From Candidatus Omnitrophota bacterium (GTDB taxonomy: Bacteria > Omnitrophota > Gorgyraeia > Gorgyraeales > Gorgyraeaceae), in contig JAHIEN010000038.1 of assembly GCA_018901615.1 (NCBI GenBank), positions 1 to 7,834 on the forward strand: 7,834 nucleotides of DNA. The letters run 5' to 3'. The notes below the pieces were generated by a model. That model did no database searches and was not told the DNA's origin. It saw only the letters and a list, made by a program, of their open reading frames with translations. The position numbers and the translations under genes were made by a program. Below, one piece after another: positions 1-5,932 of the stretch; the first letter of the stretch is position 1; each line of letters starts with the position of its first letter.

Positions 1-65
1 TGTAATATTTGTAATATTCCGTTACACTGCGTACGTTCCAGCCCAATGTCTTTTCGCTTTGCCAG
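1..65. other. Left edge, no gene recognised; short direct repeat
   Basis: No coding region is supported here. The first 18 bases are two perfect tandem copies of TGTAATATT, and TTACA follows shortly after as an inverted echo of TGTAA. The window edge cuts the context, so it is unclear whether this is part of a larger repeat, a binding site or chance in AT-rich DNA. Confidence 0.3.
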
Positions 66-411
66 GGCCTTCGAAAAGATGGTTCGACTAGCCCTTCGAC
101 AGGCTCAGGGTTCGACCCTGAGTTTATCGAAGGGTCGAAGGGCGCTCGGCCTAATAAATGCAATTAACTATAAAGTATTACGTAAAGTTGGGCCTCGCTC
201 CTTTTTCTTTTGCGAACAACAGGACTACCGCACAACAGAAGATTCTGCCTGTCAAAAGAAAACGGAGCGAGGCCCAACCCTACGTAATACTTTATAGTCA
301 GTTGCATCTATTAGGCCGAGCGCCCTTCGACTGCGCTCAGGATTGTTCGAAGGGTGGTGAGCTTGCCCTGAGCCTGTCGAAGGGCTAGTCGAACCATCTT
401 TTCGTAGGCCT
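66..411. repeat. 346-bp long inverted repeat (MITE-like) with nested REP-like palindromes
   Basis: The left arm (66-212) and right arm (253-411) are reverse complements over almost their whole length, around a spacer of about 40 bp (213-252). Matching blocks include CGAAAAGATGGTTCGACTAG next to the outer ends, ACTATAAAGTATTACGTA in the middle and TTGGGCCTCGCTCC towards the centre, with only scattered mismatches. Each arm also holds REP-like units built on CCCTTCGACAGGCTCAGGG and CCCTTCGA. These internal units differ in length and sequence between arms, so they diverged or were exchanged after the palindrome formed. There is no transposase or clear target-site duplication. In a transcript of the upstream membrane-protein gene the element would fold into a very long hairpin and may act as its 3' end, since no ordinary terminator follows that gene. 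A non-autonomous mobile element or an expanded REP cluster are the likeliest identities. Confidence 0.85.
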
Positions 412-457
412 CACCGGAGCAAAAAGACGGACAAATTGTTACTGGATATTGAATGGA

Positions 458-2560
458 TTATCTGAATATCAGGAGCGCGGCGCCAAGGGCGAAAAACAGG
501 ACTGCTGTGGAGAGCTTCACAAGGCCCATGCGGCGTTCCATAAAATTGGAGAACGTCTTTGACGTGGCCCCGAAAAGCCCGAGGAAGAATACTGCTATTA
601 ATGGCATGATAAACGCGAGATTATAGATGACAAGGTAGAAAAACGCTGATATCTTCCTGTCAGGTATCCTTAATACAAACGCTATGGTCGGTAAATATAC
701 CTGACCTGTGCAAAACGACTCCAAAACAGATACCATGAATCCTGTTGTAAAAGCGATACCTGTTATCTTGAAAAGATTTTTCTTTGCGCTTTTCTCTGTC
801 CTGAAATCAGATCCTATTACTGAATGTATTCTATTCTTTATAGCCTGCGGTAGTTTTAATATGATAGCGTTGGTGTTCTTTGTCCTCTTAAACCTTATAT
901 AGTCCACGAGGCTGAGGATCCCCAATGCAAATGCCAGGCTGCCTATGGCTATGTTTATCCCAATGGCGACATAACTAAATCCCCTTAACGCCCTTAAAAA
1001 TCTGAATATGCCAAGGCCTATCAGAAAGTATGTGAGGAATACGGCTACGGTGAAGGACGCGCCGGCGAAAAACATCTCTCTTTTCTTATAACCTATGAGC
1101 GCGAGGAAAGAGATAAAGAACACTATTGTGGTGAATGCGCAGGGATTGATGCCATCCAGAAGACCGGCTGTCATCACTGTATACATGCCAAAGGATTCGA
1201 ATCGGGAAAGGATCAGGTCTAAGGCTGGCGGGTGGTATTCAGCGGCCTGCGATACTAAAAACGCGTTTTTTTTTACATCTTTCGCGTCAGTCAGGGCCTT
1301 TTGTATAGTACTGTCTAAATTGTCTACAATGTCTTCTTTACCCATCAAGACATATCCTGGAACAATTACCTCAGGGACATAGCCTCCTTCTACTCCATAC
1401 AGCCTTTCAAGCTTGATCATCTGTTCGTAGTTATTTGCCAGGCTTATATCATATTGCTCGATTACTATGAAATCTCCGTATTTTTTTTCTATACCAGGCA
1501 AGATGTCTCTTTCCACTTCCATGCAAGCCAAGCAACCCGGCGAATAAAAGACCATTACCCTCAAGGGGCTTTTGGCGGCGGCAAGTTCTGTCTCTTCAGC
1601 CTGAGCCAGGACAACAGGCCTCTCAGTAGACTTAGGGCTTGGCCTCCTTGACACAAGGTCTTCCATGACAGTATCGCCGTCATATTCAGCGTCAAGCGGG
1701 GTTGACTCCCATTTGTATGAATATATCTGACCTCTCTCTATCTCTAGATCCAGCCTTCCTATTTTTCTGGAATGATAGCTAGTGGGCATTACAAGCGTAT
1801 TGCCTATCTTCATAGGTTCCTGGCTATCCGCGTCCCAATGTCCGCTCAGGATAACATCAATGCCTTCTATTGATTCAGCAAGGCTTATAGAATACGGTAA
1901 TCCAATATGACCTAATAAGACCACTATATCTGATTGAGCCTTTATTTCAGAGACATATTTTTTTGCCATTTTCCTGTATGGCGCTATATCAAGTTTATTA
2001 GAGCTTATCACATACCGTTCGTTTATAAGGCCAAATATGCCAACGCGTAATCCATTCTTCATGGTCTTTATTACATACGGCTTAAAGAACGGCTCCTGAG
2101 TATAATAGTCGACTATATTGGCCGAAATAAGATCAAAAGAAAGAGAATCTTCTTTCTGTGTTAAAAAGTCATCTCCTAAGATAAGATCGCTCTCCCCCAC
2201 ATTCATGACATCATAACCCATTATGCTCATGGCCTTGAACGATATAAACGCGTCGTAAGAGACCTTGTTTGTGTCAGATTCTGCTGTCAATAGAGGCAGG
2301 ACATCCCCGACATCGATCAGCAATAAGTCATCCACCTCTTTCCTTACGCCTGAGAGGTATTTTGACCTTCTGGGCAGGCCGCCAAAATCTTCCTTGGGGC
2401 AACGGCAGTTTTCTATTTCGCCTCGCATATCGCCTGTAAAGACAATAGTAAGATCCTTTGACTCGGCAAAACAAAACGATGTTCTCAAAAATAAAGTTGT
2501 GACTAAAAATAAAAAGATGTAAGATTTTTTCTGCACTGCTCTTATCCCCTGTTTTTTCAT
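458..2560 (-). CDS. Fusion protein: 5'-nucleotidase-like phosphoesterase, thioredoxin-like domain and CcdA/DsbD-type membrane domain
   Basis: A 700-residue envelope protein with three parts. After a signal peptide (about residues 10-33) comes a calcineurin-like domain of the UshA/5'-nucleotidase N-terminal type (about 36-275), with TGDMRGE at 42-48, LIDVGD at 81-86, NVGESD at 120-125, GH at 217-218, SGHWD at 239-243 and H263. The usual GNHE catalytic block reads GESD, and an ENCRCP motif supplies Cys52 and Cys54. A thioredoxin-like domain follows (about 331-425) with a C343-L-A-C346 active site. The C-terminal part (about 455-700) has roughly six membrane segments with cysteines in GINPCAF (C474) and ESFCTGQVYLP (C617), the pair expected of CcdA/DsbD electron carriers. 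By family knowledge, electrons would pass from cytoplasmic thioredoxin through C474/C617 to the periplasmic CxxC. The phosphoesterase part may be the final partner rather than an enzyme; that is inference. The UshA C-terminal domain is absent. The ATG at 2560 has no Shine-Dalgarno; a GTG at 2534-2536 (codon 9) is a credible alternative start. Domain identity is firm, the physiological substrate unknown. Confidence 0.9.
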   Translation of the reverse strand: MKKQGIRAVQKKSYIFLFLVTTLFLRTSFCFAESKDLTIVFTGDMRGEIENCRCPKEDFGGLPRRSKYLSGVRKEVDDLLLIDVGDVLPLLTAESDTNKVSYDAFISFKAMSIMGYDVMNVGESDLILGDDFLTQKEDSLSFDLISANIVDYYTQEPFFKPYVIKTMKNGLRVGIFGLINERYVISSNKLDIAPYRKMAKKYVSEIKAQSDIVVLLGHIGLPYSISLAESIEGIDVILSGHWDADSQEPMKIGNTLVMPTSYHSRKIGRLDLEIERGQIYSYKWESTPLDAEYDGDTVMEDLVSRRPSPKSTERPVVLAQAEETELAAAKSPLRVMVFYSPGCLACMEVERDILPGIEKKYGDFIVIEQYDISLANNYEQMIKLERLYGVEGGYVPEVIVPGYVLMGKEDIVDNLDSTIQKALTDAKDVKKNAFLVSQAAEYHPPALDLILSRFESFGMYTVMTAGLLDGINPCAFTTIVFFISFLALIGYKKREMFFAGASFTVAVFLTYFLIGLGIFRFLRALRGFSYVAIGINIAIGSLAFALGILSLVDYIRFKRTKNTNAIILKLPQAIKNRIHSVIGSDFRTEKSAKKNLFKITGIAFTTGFMVSVLESFCTGQVYLPTIAFVLRIPDRKISAFFYLVIYNLAFIMPLIAVFFLGLFGATSKTFSNFMERRMGLVKLSTAVLFFALGAALLIFR
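2543..2550 (-). promoter_or_regulatory. Candidate Shine-Dalgarno favouring a GTG start at 2536
   Basis: The minus strand reads AGGGGATA here, nine bases ahead of a GTG at 2536-2534 that is in frame as codon 9 of the longer ORF. The upstream ATG (2560-2558) is preceded only by the U tract of the PKD-gene terminator. Starting at GTG gives MQKKSYIFLFLVTT, a normal-looking signal peptide. The choice of start is inference. Confidence 0.45.
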
Positions 2561-2564
2561 TATA
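2559..2564 (-). promoter_or_regulatory. Possible -10 element (TATAAT) overlapping the upstream ATG
   Basis: A perfect TATAAT on the minus strand overlaps the first two bases of the ATG at 2560. At 17 bp spacing the -35 position holds only TTTTAT, which is weak. If used, transcription would begin near 2552, downstream of the ATG, and only the GTG at 2536 could start the protein. The alternative is read-through from the PKD gene. Confidence 0.35.
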
Positions 2565-2568
2565 TCAT

Positions 2569-2623
2569 AAAAAGGCCCCGAATAAAATTCTCTTTTTTAG
2601 AATAATTTTATGTCCGGGGCCTC
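2569..2623 (-). terminator. Intrinsic terminator of the PKD-repeat gene
   Basis: On the minus strand an outer GGCCCCG/CGGGGCC stem (2574-2580 with 2615-2621) is extended by an imperfect A/T stem around a poly-T/A loop, and is followed by five U residues (2573-2569). It lies 24 bases after the PKD stop codon and directly before the next gene. The opposite strand has no T tract, so it works in one direction only. Confidence 0.85.
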
Positions 2624-2646
2624 TCTCCCAAGGAAAACTGGATGTT

Positions 2647-5199
2647 TTATATTACTTCTATTACAGGAACAGGCTCAGCATTGACAGTAGCCGCCAGCGT
2701 ATCAACAGATGTGCTGCACTCTGCGCCAGAATCATCAGTTACTGTAAGTGTTATTTCATAGCTGCCTATATCATTATATCCGTGCTTGACTTTAGGGCCT
2801 ATTGCTGTTGTCCCATCGCCGAAATCCCATGTGTATGTCAGCTTATCGCTGTCTTCATCATAGGATTGCGAGCCGTCGAACTCTATTTCATTATTTACGC
2901 AGACCATAAGGTCCGGCCCTGCCGCTGCTATAGGAGGCGTATTTATGTTCGCGTAGTGTACCTTTGTCGCGCCTGAGCAATCAGAATCCTTGCCGTCATC
3001 GACAAAGAGCACCACCTTGTACATGCCGCCTTTTGCATAGCTATGCTTCGCGCTTGATCCGGCCGCTGTGGCGCCATCGCCGAAATCCCATGTGTAGTTA
3101 AGCTTGTCGCCATCAGAATCGCTTGAGCCTAAACCATCAAATTTGATATCTTCTTTAACGCACGCGAGATCCTTGGCGCTTATGTCAGCGCTAGGCGTTG
3201 AATTGACATCAACAAGGATCGTGGCGCCTGCTGATGAGCAGTCCATGCCAGAACCATCATCAACCATAAGCGTTACTTTATATGCCCCGCCTTTTTCAAA
3301 CTTATGCGAAACAACATTTCCTTTTGCTGTCCGTCCGTCTCCGAAATCCCATGTGTAAGCTATTGTATCGCCATCGCTATCGTACGAACCGGCTGCGTCA
3401 AAATCAGCCTTTTCCGTAACGCATATTTTTTTGTTATCGCCTGCATCCGCAAGCGGGGCCCTGTTTAATGTAACGACTTTCTTTGCCGTGGACTTATTGC
3501 AATCTGTGTCTGTTCCGTCCGTAACCAGAAGTTTCGTGATATATTCTCCGCCTTTAGCGTATCTATGGGTCACAGATCTGCCTTCTCCTGTCTCTCCATC
3601 CCCAAAATCCCACACATAGGTCAGTTGATCACTATCCGCGTCTTTTGTCTTGGACGCGTCAAAGGAAACCTCGAGAGGATCATTGGCGTCTTTTCTGCAC
3701 ATTATAAAATCACTACCGGCATCAGCAATAGGAGAGGTATTTACCGCTACATTCAACCTGTCTACTCCGGTGTCGCACATAGTGCCTGAATCGTCTGTGA
3801 CATTAAGCGTGACAAGGTAATTGCCGCCTTTTGCGTATTTATGCGTCACCTTCGCGCCTTCCATGATCTTCCCATCGCCAAAATCCCACTTATATGTGAG
3901 TTTGTCTTCAGGGCTGTCAGTTGACTGAGAGCCGTCAAAGATGATCTCGCTATTCACGCAAGTCACATCCGGACCTACCGCAACCGCGCACGGCGGCTGG
4001 TTTACCTTTACCATCTGCTGAGTAGTCGCTGTATCGCATTCTGCTTCTGAATTGTCAGTAACTGTTAACTTAACAAGGTACTTCCCCGCATCTTTATAGG
4101 TATGCGTGCTCCTTATCTGGGTGCTTGTGGTCCCGTCGCCGAAATCCCAGAAATAGACCAGCGCTTGATTGTCGGGATCAGAAGACTTTGAACCATCAAA
4201 TGTAAAGATGTTGCAAGAGAGTTTTGATTCCAGCCAAGGCTCTTCTTTTATTTTCGCTACCCTTGACTTGGGGGCCTCTACAAAAACCATCTTCGGGCCA
4301 TCTAAGCCTGGCTCGAAAAATACAGGAATGGCGTCTCCATTACTTGTGGCAAGGTACATGGCCATGTTGGCGTTAGGCTGGGTGGCCTTTGTGATCTCAT
4401 ACACCCATCTCTTACCAGCATCACCGCTATCCACGTCTATCTCTGTATTAGCCCACACCCCTGTTCCAGAACCTTTGATCCTGTAGGCCTTGGTAGAGCT
4501 GATCAATTCAATATTTCCACCGTCAGAATCCAGATCAAAATTATATTCCACTATCTTTGAGACATCTTTAGGTATATCAGGATAAAGCGCCATTATCTTG
4601 CCGCGTTTCTCTGACAACCTTAAGTTTAACGTCTGGCTGAACGCCTCTGCCTGGTCCGGAGATACCTCAAGAGCAAACACATTGTTATCATCGCCGCTAA
4701 TGCCTTCGGCGACTATTTTAAAATATCTGTAATCTCCTATCTTTTCTCCCTTTGACGCGTCTATTGCCGCGAAACGATAAAACTCCCTGTCGTATGACTG
4801 GTCTGCGCCAAATATCTTTTCCGCTATAAGAGTGCCCTTGCGAAAATCAGTCACATTCGCGTCAGTCACGCCTGCTATTGAAGAATACGCTTTCTCGCCG
4901 CCAAAAATAGAAAAACTGGTCTCTGTGTCCCATTGGCCGCTTTTTTCATCAATATAGTTACCAACATCAGGATCATACACAGAGATCTCTACTGTTCCTG
5001 TGTAACTGCTTGGAACGCGTAAAAACACGACCTGCGGCTTTTTTGTTGCCCCGTAACCTTTTTTACCATCGGGACCAAACACATACAGGTAGTTGATATT
5101 ACTGCGTTCGGGCGGAATTATATAGCAAAAACCATTTTTTGCTATTGCCATACCAAGAAATAACACTGTTGCCATAGCTATGGTAATTTTTTTGTGCAT
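2647..5199 (-). CDS. Secreted protein with six cysteine-paired PKD repeats
   Basis: An 850-residue exported protein. Residues 1-25 form a signal peptide without a lipobox. Residues about 26-320 are an N-terminal region I do not recognise, rich in beta-strand-like sequence. Residues about 321-840 are six PKD (polycystic kidney disease, immunoglobulin-like) domains, each with WDFGDG, at 351, 438, 530, 617, 704 and 791; the period is 87 residues except for one of 92. PKD domains commonly mediate extracellular or periplasmic binding. Unusually, each repeat has one Cys before the FDGS strand and one 59-66 residues later: 329/388, 414/475, 501/567, 593/654, 680/741 and 767/828. The protein ends ten residues into what would be a seventh linker (AEPVPVIEVI), with no OmpA, sortase or type IX signal seen, so its anchoring is unknown. 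The start is firm: AGGAGGTG lies five bases ahead of the ATG. The neighbouring thiol-redox gene may maintain its disulfides. Function (adhesin, scaffold or polymer binder) is not determined. Confidence 0.93.
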   Translation of the reverse strand: MHKKITIAMATVLFLGMAIAKNGFCYIIPPERSNINYLYVFGPDGKKGYGATKKPQVVFLRVPSSYTGTVEISVYDPDVGNYIDEKSGQWDTETSFSIFGGEKAYSSIAGVTDANVTDFRKGTLIAEKIFGADQSYDREFYRFAAIDASKGEKIGDYRYFKIVAEGISGDDNNVFALEVSPDQAEAFSQTLNLRLSEKRGKIMALYPDIPKDVSKIVEYNFDLDSDGGNIELISSTKAYRIKGSGTGVWANTEIDVDSGDAGKRWVYEITKATQPNANMAMYLATSNGDAIPVFFEPGLDGPKMVFVEAPKSRVAKIKEEPWLESKLSCNIFTFDGSKSSDPDNQALVYFWDFGDGTTSTQIRSTHTYKDAGKYLVKLTVTDNSEAECDTATTQQMVKVNQPPCAVAVGPDVTCVNSEIIFDGSQSTDSPEDKLTYKWDFGDGKIMEGAKVTHKYAKGGNYLVTLNVTDDSGTMCDTGVDRLNVAVNTSPIADAGSDFIMCRKDANDPLEVSFDASKTKDADSDQLTYVWDFGDGETGEGRSVTHRYAKGGEYITKLLVTDGTDTDCNKSTAKKVVTLNRAPLADAGDNKKICVTEKADFDAAGSYDSDGDTIAYTWDFGDGRTAKGNVVSHKFEKGGAYKVTLMVDDGSGMDCSSAGATILVDVNSTPSADISAKDLACVKEDIKFDGLGSSDSDGDKLNYTWDFGDGATAAGSSAKHSYAKGGMYKVVLFVDDGKDSDCSGATKVHYANINTPPIAAAGPDLMVCVNNEIEFDGSQSYDEDSDKLTYTWDFGDGTTAIGPKVKHGYNDIGSYEITLTVTDDSGAECSTSVDTLAATVNAEPVPVIEVI
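2680..4245 (-). repeat. Six tandem coding repeats of about 261 bp (PKD domains)
   Basis: The DNA repeats with the protein: plus-strand forms of CCGAAATCCCA, which encode WDFG, recur near 2820, 3080, 3341, 3602, 3878 and 4139. Units vary in sequence throughout, so they are old duplications under selection rather than a recent expansion. Recombination between units could still change copy number. Confidence 0.85.
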
Positions 5200-5203
5200 A
5201 ATA

Positions 5204-5211
5204 CACCTCCT
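5204..5211 (-). promoter_or_regulatory. Perfect Shine-Dalgarno of the PKD gene
   Basis: The minus strand reads AGGAGGTG, a full match to the anti-Shine-Dalgarno end of 16S rRNA, followed by TATT and then ATG. With the consensus promoter upstream it suggests strong expression. Confidence 0.85.
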
Positions 5212-5251
5212 CGAAATATTTTAAGAACTTTACCCATCCTATTTAATAAGT

Positions 5252-5280
5252 ATTATAAAATAATTGAGTGCTTATGTCAA
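5252..5280 (-). promoter_or_regulatory. Perfect-consensus sigma70 promoter of the PKD gene
   Basis: On the minus strand TTGACA (5280-5275) and TATAAT (5257-5252) are separated by exactly 17 bp. Transcription should start near 5245, giving a leader of about 45 bases with the strong Shine-Dalgarno. T-rich sequence from the preceding terminator sits just upstream and could serve as an UP element. No operator was recognised, so expression may be constitutive and high. Confidence 0.85.
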
Positions 5281-5290
5281 GGGAAATTAT

Positions 5291-5345
5291 AAAAAAAGCC
5301 TTAACTTGACAATTTGTGCAATGCACGATTTGTCAAGTTAAGGCT
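5291..5345 (-). terminator. Intrinsic terminator of the rlpA-like gene, overlapping its stop codon
   Basis: A 16-bp perfect stem (AGCCTTAACTTGACAA at 5297-5312 pairing with 5330-5345) with an inner GTGC/GCAC helix, followed on the minus strand by seven U residues (5297-5291, the first shared with the stem). The TAG stop of the rlpA-like gene (5346-5344) shares two bases with the stem foot, so a ribosome at the stop codon would touch the hairpin. The gene thus ends as its own transcript unit. Confidence 0.92.
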
Positions 5346-5727
5346 AGATTATTTCGATAGAGACGGTTATCAGCCCTTTGTCTAAGTCATCCAGCATTGA
5401 AAAAGCGGTCTTGGTCAGGTCAATTACCCGCCCCTCTCTCACTAATCTCTTGGCCGGGCCCCTGTCATTGACCCTTACACGTATAAAATTGCCATTATCA
5501 AGATTAGTGACCTTTAAGATTGTATTAAACGGCAGGTCCCATATCGCGCAAGTAAGAGCTGTCTCGTCAAATTGCTCCATATTGGTAGTGGTTTCAAGGA
5601 CCCCGGGGTCAGATTCAGAATACCATGAGGCCATACCTTTATATATAACAGAGCTGGAAGCCACATCTCTGGCTGATATTGAAACTATTGTAATGAGCAT
5701 GGTAAGTATGACTATTAAATTCTTCAT
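5344..5727 (-). CDS. Small secreted RlpA-like double-psi beta-barrel protein
   Basis: A 127-residue protein: signal peptide (about 1-19, no lipobox cysteine, so probably free rather than lipid-anchored), then one RlpA-like double-psi beta-barrel domain (about 27-127). Family landmarks are GMASWY (31-36), the MEQFD equivalent of GExFD (50-54), LPFNT (65-69), VTNLDNG (73-79), VRVNDRGP (84-91) and RVIDLTKTAFSML (100-112). RlpA proteins act on peptidoglycan; in the lytic transglycosylase of Pseudomonas the active site includes Glu, His and Asp. Here Glu51 and Asp88 fit at the expected spacing, but the His position holds Ile62, so catalysis is doubtful and glycan binding may be its role. The SPOR domain of long RlpA proteins is missing. 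Its leader carries a c-di-GMP riboswitch and terminator, so expression probably responds to that messenger. A weak GGGG Shine-Dalgarno precedes the ATG. Confidence 0.9.
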   Translation of the reverse strand: MKNLIVILTMLITIVSISARDVASSSVIYKGMASWYSESDPGVLETTTNMEQFDETALTCAIWDLPFNTILKVTNLDNGNFIRVRVNDRGPAKRLVREGRVIDLTKTAFSMLDDLDKGLITVSIEII

Positions 5728-5743
5728 AGAGACCCCAAATAAA

Positions 5744-5796
5744 CCCTTCGACGCGCTACGCTTGCTCAGGGTTTATACTGAGCGGCGCTGTCGAAG
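5744..5796. repeat. REP-like palindrome inside the rlpA-like leader
   Basis: CCCTTCGAC and GCTCAG on the left mirror CTGAGC and GTCGAAG on the right, forming a stem with an internal GCGC helix. It belongs to the same family as the units in the 66-411 element. It lies between the riboswitch terminator and the start codon, so every read-through transcript carries it, 16 bases before the ATG. It could affect mRNA stability or ribosome access. Confidence 0.8.
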
Positions 5797-5800
5797 AATA

Positions 5801-5834
5801 AAAAAACCTATTCTTACTTGAAAGAATAGGTTTT
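5801..5834 (-). terminator. Riboswitch-controlled intrinsic terminator
   Basis: On the minus strand a perfect 13-bp stem (AAAACCTATTCTT arm at 5834-5822, partner at 5815-5803) closes a six-base loop and runs into a tract of six U residues (5806-5801) that overlaps the stem base. It sits directly after the c-di-GMP aptamer and ahead of the rlpA-like gene, the usual place for an expression platform. It is too far from phoH to be only that gene's terminator, though it would also stop phoH read-through when the aptamer is liganded. Confidence 0.9.
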
Positions 5835-5835
5835 A

Positions 5836-5932
5836 ATGCTTCGGCAATCCAGCTGCCATTTTCCGCCATAAAGCTTGGCGGATTTTAGGCCTGTGACTTT
5901 GCGCCCCACTCTTTCAAGTGGTTTGCCTTTAT
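5836..5932 (-). ncRNA. Cyclic-di-GMP-I (GEMM-I) riboswitch aptamer
   Basis: The minus strand carries the conserved core in order: GGCAAACC (5927-5920), CACTTGAAAGAGTG forming the GAAA-tetraloop hairpin, GGGGCGCAAAG (5907-5897), GGCCTAAA (5891-5884), a TCCGCC/GGCGGA hairpin, and the receptor side TGGCAGCTGGATTGCCG (5858-5842). This matches the Vibrio cholerae Vc2 GEMM-I pattern closely, including the G before CAAACC and the A-rich GCAAAG segment that contact the ligand in known structures. GEMM-I aptamers bind c-di-GMP and control genes for motility, surface and envelope functions. Here the aptamer precedes an intrinsic terminator and a secreted cell-wall-related protein. Nucleotides 5905-5919 can instead pair with the terminator, so the RNA has two exclusive folds. 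Identification rests on motif match by eye. Confidence 0.93.

Noticed and set aside
46..388. Two plus-strand ORFs of 83 and 76 codons
   Set aside because: They lie wholly or largely in the long palindrome and translate its REP-like repeats (LSLSKG, FDCAQD), have no ribosome binding site and overlap each other in different frames.
2647..2680. PKD protein ending at the start of a seventh repeat, as if truncated
   Set aside because: The DNA after the stop codon has no PKD coding sequence in any frame and goes straight into a well-formed terminator, so this looks like the natural end.
2680..4245. Regular DNA repeats that could suggest a CRISPR array or tandem satellite
   Set aside because: The repeats follow the codons of PKD domains at a 261-bp period and are diverged; there are no short identical repeats with spacers.
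5286..5291. A second TATAAT upstream of the PKD promoter
   Set aside because: It falls in the U tract of the preceding terminator with only a poor -35 partner (TTGTCA at 15 bp), and the perfect promoter just downstream is a better explanation.
5378..5821. A 147-codon plus-strand ORF
   Set aside because: It is antisense to the rlpA-like gene, whose family motifs are unmistakable, and runs on through the REP-like palindrome into the terminator.
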